From: Tetracentron sinense
Lineage: Eukaryota; Streptophyta; Magnoliopsida; Trochodendrales; Trochodendraceae
Reading direction: 5' to 3'
Length of the DNA: 64,000 nt
Assembly: GCA_015143295.1 (NCBI GenBank)
Contig: CM026553.1
Span: forward strand, 1,116,001 to 1,180,000
Part shown: positions 46,217 through 57,464 of the stretch, in pieces
Numbering within the stretch: the first letter of the stretch is position 1
Layout: every line of letters begins with the position of its first letter
The notes under the pieces: generated by a model
What the model saw: the letters and a program-made list of their open reading frames with translations, nothing else
Told to the model about the DNA's origin: nothing
The model's database searches: none
Position numbers and translations under genes: made by a program

Positions 46217-46639
46217 TCCCCTAGCCTTGGCACGGGGTTATGTGTTGGAACTACGCTCGGTCTGATCTCACCCCAATGTGAGTACGTAGGCAACCCAACC
46301 CGAGTTCGATCCTAGTTTAGTTTTCCCCCTTCTCGGATTAGTATAAACTAAACTTAAGACATTTGACTAATAATTGACTTTAAATTGACTTAAACCTAGC
46401 AAGTAAGGAACCATTGTAAAATAGAAGTGTCTGGGTGCCTAACACCTTCCCCGGACTTAACCGAACCTCTTACCTATAACTCGAAGCAGAACAAGACCTT
46501 ATCCAATACCCGGGGACTTATACCTATGGAATTAATAAGTGGCGACTCCAAACCAACCAGTGAGTAAAATCCGTGCTCACAGGTTGTATATTATGTTGAC
46601 AATCAATGTAGTAAAAATTGCTAAAACATGATATATATT

Positions 46640-46800
46640 TTTTATTCTTTTGGCCCTGCCCCGCCTTGTCCTTTGTGGGTAGGGCTTGGACTTAACTAGT
46701 TCAAGACCTTTGAGGGCTAGAGCCTCACTCTGGTGCATGAGGGCTGGGCCCAGTAAGACCTAGGCCCGACCCTGGGCCAACCCTTTGACAGCCCTACTAG
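46640..46800. mobile_element. gggctgtcaa/gggcc-rich element end
   Basis: A GC-rich block with ggcccagtaagacctaggcc and, inverted, tagggctgtcaaagggttgg at 46800-46781. This resembles one end of a common plant non-autonomous DNA element. The other end is not evident. Confidence 0.3.
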
Positions 46801-47089
46801 TAAGATAGGAGAATATATATGTTTATCCCAAAAGCTTCCTAGAACAAATATGAAAAATGAGGAATCCAACTAATTTGAAGAGGTGACCTTCCCTTTGTGA
46901 AACCAGAGTCTCATCTCATGTGAGAAAAAAAAATGGAAAAGTAACCAAATCAGAGAAAAATAAATAAAGTGAAGCTATACTTTCTTCAATGTGATGTGAA
47001 TTAGTGTTTTGATAGAGTGTTTTTTAACAAGAAAAACATTGGCCCTCCCTTTTGATAAGAGTCTGTATAAATAAAATTAAGGAAAATGT

Positions 47090-47300
47090 TTAACTTACCA
47101 CACCTTTCCACTATGTAACAAAAAGTCGATCTTGATTGGTTCTTGCAACCTTTGTGATACCCACTAGCTGTGGTTAAGATTCAATCACCCTTAAGATTCA
47201 TCCATTTAACCTTCATTTTTAGAAGAAGAAAAAAAACTTTAAGTTGGTTAAGACTAACCATAGTTAAAGGGGATGAAATAGGAAGTAGTCAAATAGGGGG
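47090..47300. mobile_element. gttaagattca-family MITE, copy
   Basis: Contains tgtggttaagattcaatcac and the inverted side aaccatagttaaaggggatg around a ttcatttttagaag core, like 7574-7786. Ends decayed. Confidence 0.5.
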
Positions 47301-47344
47301 TGGGCTATAAATGGAACGCATGCGCCTCTTCGGCTTGAAACATC

Positions 47345-47490
47345 CCTTTTAACACACATTAATTGTGATTAAGATTCACTCACCCCTAAGATTTATACAT
47401 CTACCCTTGGTTTTATCAAAAAATAAATAAAAATTTAACTCCTAAGACAATAAATCTTAACTTTGGTTAAAAGGGACACATAAAGAATCA
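47345..47490. mobile_element. gttaagattca-family MITE, short copy
   Basis: The arms cccttttaacacacattaat and ggttaaaagggacacat are inverted; the core has ccttggttttatcaaaaaat. About 145 bp. Confidence 0.5.
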
Positions 47491-47630
47491 ATCTCTTTAT
47501 CTTTATATTTTATCTTATAGATATAAAAATATTCACAATATTTTTTAGGGGGCCACTATATAGAAATTAGCCATCATGTATTTTTTTTTTAATTATACAT
47601 GCAACGTACGTACAAGTTTTTTTTTTAAAT

Positions 47631-47648
47631 GGGGGGGGGGGGGGGGGG
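47631..47648 (+). repeat. 18-bp poly(G) run
   Basis: Eighteen uninterrupted G, followed by catgggccccgcccc. A similar G-rich/gccatggcccc stretch opens the hAT element at 58054, so this is probably a decayed relative. Length is liable to sequencing error. Confidence 0.8.
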
Positions 47649-47680
47649 CATGGGCCCCGCCCCTAGCTTCACCCCCTGAT

Positions 47681-48082
47681 TCGGGCATCACTCTTTGCAC
47701 GATGCGTGGTAAGACATTTCACATGGGGAGTGCTAGCATGCATTGCACATTTCATTGGGTGGTACACGCACACCTCCCAAGCTCGCCACATGTCCTCTTT
47801 GACATCCATTAAGCGTGGTTAAGATTTACACATCCCTAGGGTTAAATAATATAACCTTAGTTGTTAGAAAAATTATTTTAAAAAAACTTAACCACATGCG
47901 TAAGTGAATCATAAGCAAGGTTAATTTTTTTTAATGATTTTTTCTAAAAACTAAGGTTAAATATTTAAATGAATAAATCAACCATGGTTAATGATTGATT
48001 ACCACCCAACGGAATGTGCAATGCATGCTATCACTCCCCTTAATAAATGCCTTACACACGTCGTGCAAAGAATGGTGCCCGA
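47681..48082. mobile_element. 402-bp MITE with long inverted arms
   Basis: The ends TCGGGCA and TGCCCGA are flanked by GAT on both sides (47678-47680, 48083-48085). The arms pair for about 85 bp: ctctttgcacgatg.gtgg.aa, gcatgcattgcacat and ttgggtggta against their inverted copies at 48000-48076. Inner arms carry the family motif cgtggttaagattta and the inverted aaccatggttaatg. A 3-bp duplication fits a Harbinger-like element, though GAT is not the usual TWA target. Confidence 0.75.
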
Positions 48083-48085
48083 GAT

Positions 48086-48382
48086 GCCATCTCGGGCATC
48101 TGCCAGAGATAATCTGTTGTCGAGAGAATGAAAGGAGTAGGACCACCAACCACCCCACTTAAAGGATAATAAAGTTGAGAAACACAAAGTCATTTATTTT
48201 AGGAGTGCTACACCTAGTCATAGTTTTTTTTTTTCAAACTCTCACAATGGGTGCAACATCTCTAATCAGTGTTACCCCTTCAACAAAGAGAAAACTTGTT
48301 TTTTAAAGTGAAAGTTATGGCCTCAACTGATTCTAAAAATAATAGGACGAAGTAACTGCACAATTCGCAACCATATTGAGAG
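48086..48382. other. No gene; repeat-like flank
   Basis: This shares a loose resemblance (tttttttccaaactctca..gtg, aacatctctaatc) with 57540-57620 on the other side of the LTR, so both may be copies of one unnamed repeat. Nothing coding. Confidence 0.3.
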
Positions 48383-49215
48383 TGTCACACCCCAAAATAC
48401 CACCTAGGAGTTATGATACCTTGACAACGTGACTTATACTTAAAATCATCCTGCAAATAGTATACAAGGCATGACAAATAGTGAACCTAAAAATTTCTTC
48501 TATATAATAGTTCTTCCAAGTGTTAACATAAACAAACGACTTAATAAGGATTACAATAAATACAAAAGAGTCCAATACTTGAGTTACAAACTCAAGCCTA
48601 CATGAAAATCCCTAAAAGAAAATCCCAAAATACATGCCTCTCTCACTCAACTCAACCATAAGGCCACATCTCAAGGCCCCTAACATCTGTAGAATAATCC
48701 CGAGCAAACTCCTGCTCTCTATAAACCGCCTCGATCCAAGGAACCGGAGTACATATATCATATGGTGTACCTGCTGACATCAATAGGTACAGCTGAGTAT
48801 GGAATACTTAGTGAGTACAAGCTTCTAGCTAACAATAGTAATAACAATAATATGTCATGCGTGGTACAGTTCATTATCACATATAGATAACCAGAGTGCG
48901 GAAGTTAAGACAAGATAACAATGTAAAATCTCGAACATCATACTTTAAGTTCATGCCTTAACCAAAACATATTTCAATTACCTAGTGAGTCTTGTGAGTT
49001 TCTTATGCATCTTATGAATCTTATGAGTTTCTTATACGCCTTATGAATCATGTGGGTTTCTTACAAGTCTTATAAGATTCTTAATTTCACTTATCTTATT
49101 TAGCTAGCACCCGAACTATATAATAGATGGATATACTAGCATCTTGTCTTGTTTTAACTAGTACCCGAACTATGAAATGGACGGACATACTAGCATCTTG
49201 CCTTTTATTAACTAG

Positions 49216-50290
49216 TGTTGTAAAATATACTGAGAATTATACTATAATACTGTAATAGTGTATTAGTAGAACCAACCACCAATCTAATCCTTAAGTGATA
49301 ACAAATGTTGTATCTTAATACTGATTTTTCAGATTTATATATGCTGAAATTTTGTAGATCAGATTACTATTCTAACTGTAATCCACATGCAATTCCAAAA
49401 CCAGTTTGTAAAGTGAACTATATTCCAATGATAGCAATTGAACAACCCAAATCTAATTTGACCCTTAGGTTACTGTAACATCTATGTGTTCAATAGTAAC
49501 TCTGTTGTTAACCAGTAGAAGCAACCAGCAATACCTTATCTGCAAAATGGAATTGTTAACATTGAAAGAAATCGGTTAGGAGTAGGCTGAGGCGTGGTGA
49601 TTAACCACTATCCTTAGAATCGATTTCGCCCCCACTGAGTCGATTCTCTGGTGCAATTGGGTTCTTGGCACCCGATCTCCAAGATTCAACAGTGATGTTC
49701 TGTTATGCGTGCACACACAAATAACAAAACACAATGAACTCAGTAGTAGATGATTTCTACCCAAAGAAAGATTCAAAACCACTTAAAAATTGAAACCCCT
49801 TGTTGCAGTAACCCTTACTGCGTTTTTGTTTTTCAGTGTTTTGAAAGAGAGGAGACCTCAAGCTTAAATAATACACTTAACTCTATGGGTATTAAACACT
49901 CATAAAGAATCTGTTAGGAATTCATAATGAATCTGAGAAATAAATCTCCATTATGTAGAGAAACGAAAAGGCAACGTTCTAATATTAATAAAGAAATAAA
50001 TAGATAAATAATAGAAAAAAAATAGATCTTCAGGAGAAGATCATGCTCCAACCAAAACTCTTACCTTTCGTAGCTTCGATATCTTCGATGGAGAGAAAAC
50101 AAAAGAGGAAAGTTGATCTACAGCTTGAAGAAGACATCTTTAACAAGTTTTGATATTTTTCTCACACTAATGATACTATACTTCACACGGTTTGGTTTTA
50201 CTCAAAAGAGTAAAGTCTCTTATGAGACTTGATATCGTACTTCTCAAGCAATGATATTATGCTACTCATGTTTTAGTTTTACTCCCAACA
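49216..50290 (-). repeat. COP3 3' LTR (complete)
   Basis: On the minus strand this starts TGTTGGGAGTAAAACTAAAA just after a purine run (gtggggat, 50291-50298) and ends TTTTACAACA. It contains cttagaatcgattt on the plus strand at 49613-49626. Confidence 0.85.
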
Positions 50291-50854
50291 ATCCCCACAT
50301 AAAACAAAAAAATGTTAAAAAATAAATAAAAACTTTGGGCAAAGAAAAATATAATGCATTGGTATTGATGTCTTTTGAACTTTGAATCAATACTTAGTGA
50401 AAGTAAACCAGGATTTAAAAGTATTTGGTGAAATAATATTCCGAACCACACACTTTTGATGTAAACCGGCTGAATTTACCACACACACTCTATTTAGATC
50501 ATCAGATGAGTTCTAACGGTTTGGCACATTTCGGTCGTGCATCCTACCTGGATATTCATGAGTGCTCTAGAGAATTTTGCCTAAATTCTCATAAGAAGTA
50601 GCCCCACTTCTACACTCATATAGGTGAATCCATCAAGTGTGTACTATAACTAGACACACCACCTATAAAGGATATGGATACATTAAGAGTTTAACTCAAC
50701 CTCACACTGTTACAGTTAGCATTATCTACACCATAGGGAGGAACTATCAAATCTGATAGTGCTCTCAATCAAATGGTCCAATGACTTGTTTTTACCCATT
50801 TAACCTACTTCCTGAGATCTCAATTCACATAGGTTGAGTTTCCATCACTTCCAT

Positions 50855-51320
50855 TCATGTAGTAGGCTTAAGCCTCATCCCCCTCGATGTCTCATTCACT
50901 AACTTTTTAGCTAGCCCTTTAGTTAGTGGATCTACTAAATTCTTTTCAGATCTTACAAAGTCTAATGCTATGACTCCATCTCCAATTAGCTGCTTCACTA
51001 TATTATGTCTGAGGCGTATATGCCTATTTTTACCATTATATATTTTGTTCTTAGCTCGAGCTATAGCAGCTTGGCACTCACAATGCAATGAAATTGCAGG
51101 TACTAGTTTAGTCTACAATGATATATCTAATAACAGATTTTTAAGTCATTCAGCTTCTACCCCTGCCTTATGTAAGGTAATAAATTCTGATTCCATAGTG
51201 GATCGAGCTGTGCATGTCTGCTTGGTAGATTTCCAAGAGACTGCTGCTCCACCTAAAGTAAATACATATCCACTTGTGGATTTAGTCTCATTTGAATCTG
51301 AGATCTAGTTAGCATCTGTG
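50855..51320 (-). pseudogene. COP3 RNase H region
   Basis: Minus frames give [37 protein letters not shown] and finally NRHIRLRHNIVKQLIGDGVI, DFVRSEKNLVDPLTKGLAKK, a classic copia RNase H end. A stop and frameshift interrupt it. Confidence 0.8.
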
Positions 51321-51345
51321 TACCTTTCTAGTACAACAGGATATC

Positions 51346-52300
51346 CTACAAAGTGTAGGCCAAAATCAATTGTTCCTTGAAGATATTTGAGGACCTCATT
51401 AAAGCGGTCCAATGATCTTGACCAGGGTTATGAGTATATCTACTCAACCTCCCTATTGCATATGTAATATCTGGCCTAGTACAGTTCATTAAGAACATCA
51501 AACTTTCTATGACTTTAGAGTATTCTAATTGTAATACACTATCACTCACATTCTTACTTAAATGTATATTAGAGTCATAAGGAGTTTTTACAGGAATGCT
51601 TTCATACTTATCAAATTTCTTTAGAATTTTTTCTACATAATGGGATTGAGATAATATAAGACCCTCAGAAGTCTTAGAAATCTTAATTCCCAAAATTACA
51701 TCTGCTTCTCCCATGTCTTTCATTTCGAAATGAGAAGACATAATTTTCTTGGTTGAATTAACAACTTTTATGTTGGTTCCAAATATTAAAATGTCGTCTA
51801 CATATAGACATATAATTACACCAACTTTATTTATAAACTTACTATATACACACCTATCAAAATCATTAACAACATACTCATTTGTTAATAAGACTATAAA
51901 ATTTTTCATTCCACTACCTAGGTGATTGTTTTAGTCCATATAATGACCTTGTAAGTTTACAGACCTTATGTTCTTAACCTAGAACTTTATACCATTCTAG
52001 TTGATCCATATAAATTTGTTTTTCTAATTCGTCATTTAAAAATGCAGTTTTAACATCCATTTGATGGATTATCAAATTATAAATTGATGCAATACCTATT
52101 AGGAATCTAATAGTAGATATTCTTGTTACTGGAGAATAAGTATCAAAGAAATCTACACCTTCCTTTTGTTTGTATCCTTTAGCTACTAATTTGGCTTTAA
52201 ACTTATCTATAGAACCATCTGTTTTTAATTTCTTCTTAAAAACCTACTTGCAGCCAATTTTTTTAGAACGAGGAGGAAGCTTTACTAATTCTCATATCTG
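51346..52300 (-). pseudogene. COP3 reverse transcriptase
   Basis: RT begins near 52300 with IGCK.VF, DGSIDKFKAKLVAKGYKQKE and FFDTYSPVTRISTIR. The MDVKTAFLND segment and SLYGLKQSPR precede the catalytic VIICLYVDDILIFG (about 51800), then GLILSQSHYVEKILKKFD and RPDITYAIGRLSRYTHNPG. The frame 51346-51909 is open for 187 residues; upstream there are stops. Confidence 0.85.
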
Positions 52301-52454
52301 GTTAATTATAATTGACTCAAGTTCTTCTTTTATGGCCTCTCTCCAGAAGGCTGCATCTGGAGATAATAAGGCATCCTTATAAGTTAAAGGATCATCTTCC
52401 ACCAAGAAGGATGTTATTAAATCTGGTCCAAAACTAGACTCTTTTATAGCTCTT

Positions 52455-53893
52455 TTACTTTTCCTTGGTTCCAAGTTTTCTTCTCCTTAGTTTTAGATTT
52501 TTACTTTGACTAGTGGATGCAATGTTATCTTGTTCCAAAGGAACTATACTAAGCTTAACTTTCATAGGAAATATATTTTCTAAAAAATCAGCATCTCTAG
52601 CTTCTATAATAGTGTTTGCATTTAACACATTATCTTCTGATTTTAAGACTAAAAATCTATATGCTGCACTATTTTCTGCATATCCAATAAATACGTAGTC
52701 TGAAGTCTTGGGACTTATTTTTCTTTTCTTAATTTCTGGTATTTTTACTTTAGCCAAACACCCCCACACTTTGAGGTATTTAAGATTTGATTTAAAACCT
52801 TTCCATAACTCATATGGTGTCATACCAGTTTTTTTATGAGGTATTTTAATTTTTATATAACATGTAGAAAGAATTGCTTCCTCCCACATGTTAGAAGGTA
52901 GGCTTGAACTACCTAACATAGCATTTACCATGTTTATCAAAGTTCTATTTTTTCTTTCTACTACACCATTTTATTCAAGTGAGTATAGTGCAGTAGTTTC
53001 ATGAATAACTCCATGAGATTCACAAAATTCTCTAAAGAGGTGAGACTCATATTCTCCACCTCGGTCTGTTCTAATTCTTTTAATTTTTTTTCAGTTTGAT
53101 TTTCTACTTCAGTTTTATATTTGACAAACATTTCTAAAGCTTCATTTTTACTTTTTAATAAGTAAATTTTTGAGAACCTTGAAAAATCATCAACAAAAGT
53201 CATGTAGTATTTTTTACCTCCTCTAGATATAGTATTTTTAAGATCTCTCAAATCACTATGTATTAAGCCTAATAATTTTGTTTGTTTTTCCATATATTTA
53301 AAAGGTTTCTTTACAAATTTTGATTCAATACAAATTTCACATTTATTAAAATCTGAATTTGATAATTCAGGAATTAATCCTAATTGTTTCATTTTTTTTA
53401 TATAAGATACATTCACATGACCTAGTCTACTATGCCAAGTATCAAGGGATTCCACAATATAAGCAGAAGAGGTACTTGCTTTATTGATTTGTTCATCTAT
53501 CACATTCAAAATAAAAAGACTATTGCTACAATACCCTTTCCCCACAAAAGTCTCATTACGACTTAAAATTAAATTGTCTGACTTAAACACTAGCTTGATA
53601 CCGACTTTGTTGAGTAAGGACCCAGAAATCAAATTCCGCCTGAATTCAGGTACATGCAGGACATCTTGTAAAGCAAGAGTTTTCCCATAAGTAAGCTTAA
53701 GAAACACCTTTCCTTTGCCAACAACAGGCGAGGAAAGTGAATTCCCCATAAACACTTGTTCTCTATTCCCTATAGACTCATAGGTAGCAAAAGTTGCTCT
53801 ATCATTGCAGATGTGCTTGGTGGCCCCGGTGTCCAATAGCCGGTCCTTTGCTTTGTTGACAAAATAAACTTCAGACACAACAGCTGCAATCAC
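52455..53893 (-). pseudogene. COP3 protease and integrase
   Basis: Protease active site RLLDTGATKHICNDRATF (about 53835), then LQDVLHVPEFRRNLIS, the pre-integrase box WHSRLGHVN (about 53430), zinc-type KCEICIES and integrase YMTFVDDFSRFSKIYLLKSK. A frame change near 52950 leads to WEEAILSTCYIKIKIPHKKT and YELWKGFKSNLKYLKVWGC. These are the expected copia order. Confidence 0.85.
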
Positions 53894-53914
53894 TTCAGAT
53901 TCAGTCAGGTTTAC

Positions 53915-54744
53915 CTAAGGTCTTGAGTAGTTTCTGTCTTTCTTCCTGAACTTACAGTTAGCTGCATGATGCCCTGGTTTCCCACATACAAAACAATCTC
54001 CCGTTTTCTTAAAGGTATTGAAATTATTTCCTTTAAACTTGTTTTCAAATTTCTTAACTGGTTTCTTTCTCTTGAATTTTTTCCCAGACTTGGTTTCAAC
54101 CAACTTAACCTTGGAAGTTATTTCCTTGGCCTTTTCTAATTTATCCATGTTTCGGTTGTTCTCCTCAATCCGAATATGGACTACCAAGTCTTCTAAAGAC
54201 AAGTCCTTCCTCTTGTGCTTTAAAGAGTTTTTGTACTCTTTCCATGAGGGAGGCAACTTCTCAATTAGAGCCGCTGCCTGAAAAGCCTCATCAATTTTCA
54301 TACCTTCCCTCAAAATCTCATTCACAATGAGTTAGAAGTCATGAACCTGAGGTATGATCGGTTTCTCATCAACCATCTTATATTCTAAAAATTTGCCTAC
54401 AACATATTTTTTATTTCTAGCCTCTTCAGTTACATACTTTTTTCTCAGTGCTTCCCAAATATCATTAGCATGCTCCAAGTTGCAGTAAACATCATACAAT
54501 TCATTTGACAAAACATTCAACATATAATTTTTATACAAATAATCACTTCTATCCCATCTTCATTATATGCAGATCTCGCCAGTTCATCAAAATCAGTAGA
54601 TTGTCTAGGATTGGTTAAAACGTATGCAACATTCATTGTTTCCAAGAAAAATTGCATCTTCTGTTGCCAACGTTTGTAATTCAAACCATTGCAAATTTCA
54701 GGTTTGTTAAAATCCTGGCTAAGGTTTGGTCTGACTGTATCCAT
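53915..54744 (-). pseudogene. COP3 gag
   Basis: ATG at 54744, only 24 bp after the LTR, opens MDTVRPNLSQDFNKPEICNG and YKRWQQKMQFFLETMNVAYV. A frameshift near 54540 moves to NELYDVYCNLEHANDIWEAL, a stop follows at about 54330, then LPPSWKEYKNSLKHKRKDLS and the zinc knuckle CFVCGKPGHHAANC (about 53985). Confidence 0.85.
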
Positions 54745-54768
54745 CTCGAAAAAAATCGATTCTAAGAT
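54745..54768 (-). other. COP3 leader, unusual primer-site region
   Basis: The 24 bp between LTR and gag ATG contain no TGGTATCAGAG-type site. Instead CTTAGAATCGATTT (minus strand, 54766-54753) is the exact complement of AAATCGATTCTAAG in the element's own LTR (minus strand, 55171-55158 and 49626-49613). Confidence 0.6.
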
Positions 54769-55436
54769 TGTTGTAAAATATGTTGAGAATTATACTGTAA
54801 CAGTGTATTAGCAGAACCAACCATCAATCTAATCCTTAAGTGATAACAAATGTTGTATCTTAATACTGATTTTTCAGATTTATATATGCTAAAATTTTGT
54901 AGATCAAATTACTATTCTAATTGTAATCCACATGCTATTCCAAAACCAGTATGTGAAGTGAACTATATTCTGATGATAGCAATTGAAAAACCCAAATCTG
55001 ATCTGACCTGTAGGTTACTGTAACATCTATGTGTTCAACAGTAACTCTGTTGTTAACCAGTAGAAGCAACCAACAATACATTATCTGTAAAATGGAATTG
55101 TTAACATTGAAAGAAATCGGTTAGGAGTAGGCTGAGGCGTGGTGATTAACCACTATCCTTAGAATCGATTTCGCCTCCACTGAGACGATTCTCTGGTGCA
55201 ATTGGGTTCCTGGCACCCGATCTCCAAGATTCAACAGTGATGTTCTGTTATGCGTGCACACACAAATAACAGAACACAATGAACTTGGTAATAGATGATT
55301 TCTGCCCAATGAGAGATTCAAAACCACTTAAAAATTGAAATCCCTTGTTGTAGTAACCCTTACTGCGTTTTTGTTTTCAGTGTTTTGAAAGAGAGGAGAC
55401 TTCAAGCTTAAAGAGTACACTCAACTCTATGGGTAT
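54769..55436 (-). repeat. COP3 5' LTR, truncated
   Basis: Matches the inner 668 bp of the 3' LTR from TGTTGTAAAATAT to actctatgggta; the outer U3 part is replaced by array sequence at 55437. Differences from the 3' LTR are scattered (several percent), so insertion is old. Confidence 0.8.
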
Positions 55437-56655
55437 AGTACCTGAACTTTGAAATGGACGGACATACTAGCATCTTGTCTTATTTAACTAGTACCCGGAC
55501 TATGAAATGGACGGACATACTAGCGTCTTGTCTATTTTTAACTAGTACCCGAACTATGAAATGGACGGACATACTAGCGTCTTGCCTTTTATTAACTAGT
55601 ACCCAAACTATGAAATGGACGGACATACTAGCATCTTGTCTTTTATTAACTAGTACCCGAACTATGAAATGGACAAACATACTAGCATCTTGTCTTGTTT
55701 TAACTAGTACCCGAACTATGAAATAGGCGGACATACTAGCGTTTTGTCTTGTCACTTTATTTCCTCTTTCTTATAACTTTTCTTGTGATCATTTTTCTTG
55801 TTATTCCTATGATCCATTTTCATGCTATCCTCATACATGTGCACAGTGCTTGTGAGCATCATGGAGTAATTGTGAACATTATAGTAATCATCAAAAACAT
55901 TTTAAACATTGAATACAATGCATAGAATAGTGTGAGCATCATGGGAATCATAGAAAGCATTTAAATTATGAAGAACATCACATAGTATTTCAAACATTTC
56001 TATAGACATGCAAAATTTTAACTAAACATATAGGACATGTTAGCAATTCACCAAATTGGGAAAAATCTCTAAATCATGTTTTCATTGTCTTAGGTTCACA
56101 TTCCATACATGCATTTTATCAAACACATAGCATGCGACATTTCTTTCAACTCTTAACTCATATTTTCATAAGCAAGCATTTCATCAAACACCTTGTGTGT
56201 GCATTATGTGTACATTGCCTTTCCCCATTTTAAATCACACAACCATCAACTTTCTCCATGACATCCAAATTCGCCTCACCCATCCATACATCCCACACAT
56301 CTTTAATCATCTAATTTAATTTATACTATTTAGGATACATGTTTGATTTCAAGAAAATAGAACATGAAAGCTTAAACCTCAATCATTCTTAAAGAAAACC
56401 TAGATAATTACTAAGCCAACTAGAAGGGTGTACTTACCTCTTGAGAATCAACTCCTAGTTTGAAGAAACCCCTTGCTTAAGAACCCCAAGCTTGATGGAG
56501 GAGACACCACCTTGAGAAGGAAGATCCTAGCTTAAAGATCCAAGCTTGATTTGAGCTCCACTTGCTCTCAAATCCAAAACCCCTCTTTGGAAGCCCTTTT
56601 CCTTCCAAAATTTCCTCTAGGTTTAGGTTATCCCAAAACCCCAAAATGGTCCTCC

Positions 56656-56663
56656 TATTTATA
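56656..56663 (-). promoter_or_regulatory. LTR TATA box (minus strand)
   Basis: TATAAATA within gggctataaataggagg, about 800 bp from the LTR start at 57464; a plausible promoter of the interrupted gypsy LTR. Confidence 0.55.
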
Positions 56664-56718
56664 GCCCAAGGGGTTAAAACCCTCATTTCCGCGTCTTTAA
56701 AAAAATAGAATTGCGCAC

Positions 56719-56825
56719 TGACGATCGATCGTCAATTGGGAAGATTGATTGTCAAAATTCCAGTGAGCTATCTAGATTTCTGGGTTCCGGGCGATCGATC
56801 GTAGGCTTGGGACGATCGATCGTCC
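56719..56825. promoter_or_regulatory. GATCGATC palindromes upstream of LTR TATA box
   Basis: Sites centred at 56727 (16-bp perfect palindrome tgacgatcgatcgtca), 56748 (decayed), 56797 and 56818, 64-160 bp upstream of the minus-strand TATA. The same motif and layout occur at 36597-36730. Confidence 0.7.
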
Positions 56826-57464
56826 AAATTCCCATGAGTTGTCCGGATTTTTTCTGTTTGGTATTTCGATCATAACTTTTGATTCGCTCATTAGATTTTG
56901 CTGATTTAATTTGTATTAGATTATTAATTCTAAGGGAAACAATTTTGTGTCTAATAGACAAATCCTAATTCTGAGTTCTTAATGGTCTAAATGAGCTCTA
57001 AAGCTGACTGGTCTGGAATTTCAGCATATAAAACTTTGGAAAACTTACCTTTGACTTAGCTTAGACTCAAAATTTAGAAAAACGTTAAACATGAACCTCA
57101 AAGAGGGTTTCAACACCTTTCTAATGGTTCAAGAATCACTTGATTCTGATAAGCAGTGACAAAACTAGAGTTCTCTCAAGTTGAGGTTATGTCAAGACAT
57201 TCCTCTTCTTTCCAACTTTGATCCTACTTTAATCACTTAGAGTGTTTCACACTCTTGTTTTAGCACCCTGACGCTAATCATAAAGGTTCTTAGGACACCC
57301 TAACACAATTGCTAATACTTCCATGGAAACACAGACTTCCATAAACATTAAAAAGATTCACATGACCCTAACCCATAAACACTTAGGGTGTTTCATACCC
57401 TATGCTTTGCACTATTCACTACCCTATTCACATAAACAGTGACTGTGAGATCCGGGGTTCTACA

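Larger units (their letters stand above)
44104..46581 (+). mobile_element. Gypsy LTR-like tract rich in hairpins
   Basis: A non-coding stretch after gag. It has a TATAAATT box (about 44515), a C13/T9 run (44755-44776), six AATGRCGGTA hairpins (44311-45479), many ccatggtta palindromes (45580-46160) and a block tacgtaggcaacccaacccg...gtggcgactccaa...ccgtgctcACA typical of the end of plant gypsy LTRs. Start not definable; end taken at 46581. Confidence 0.45.
49216..55436 (-). mobile_element. Decayed Ty1/copia retrotransposon (COP3), minus strand
   Basis: The 3' LTR is 49216-50290 (1075 bp, TGTTGGGAGT to TTTTACAACA). The 5' LTR is 54769-55436 with its outer 400 bp missing. The polyprotein runs from ATG 54744 to a stop at 50855 through at least four frame changes. 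It was inserted into the 54-bp array; the left flank actag has no intact partner because the right end is truncated. All copia domains are recognisable but broken. Confidence 0.9.
49103..55756 (+). repeat. 54-bp tandem array, interrupted
   Basis: The unit begins actagtacccgaactatgaa and continues atggacggacatactagc.t to cttgtcttttatta. Two units precede the copia (49103-49210) and one partial plus five full units follow (55436-55756). Because 54 is a multiple of three, both strands stay open as ORFs; these are not genes. Confidence 0.9.
48383..57464 (-). mobile_element. Gypsy-type LTR on minus strand, split by a copia
   Basis: Read on the minus strand it begins TGTAGAACCCCGGATCTCAC at 57464 and ends ttttggggtgTGACA at 48383; termini resemble those of GYP1. 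Without the copia it is about 2.85 kb. A TATAAATA at 56663-56656 has GATCGATC palindromes 60-160 bp upstream. A 54-bp tandem array lies in its 3' half. No coding region adjoins either end; probably a solo LTR. Flanking pentamers (gagag, aggag) do not match well. Confidence 0.5.

Noticed and set aside
47678..47685. A second hAT end (ccccctg) with target attcgggc
   Set aside because: No matching octamer or CAGGG partner upstream; the GAT-flanked MITE explains this boundary better.
55454..55755. Open frames on both strands with an 18-residue protein repeat
   Set aside because: They follow from a 54-bp non-coding tandem array whose length is a multiple of three; both strands stay open and no start or homology supports a gene.
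49103..55756. Regular repeats resembling a CRISPR array
   Set aside because: The units are directly tandem without unique spacers, and this is plant DNA.
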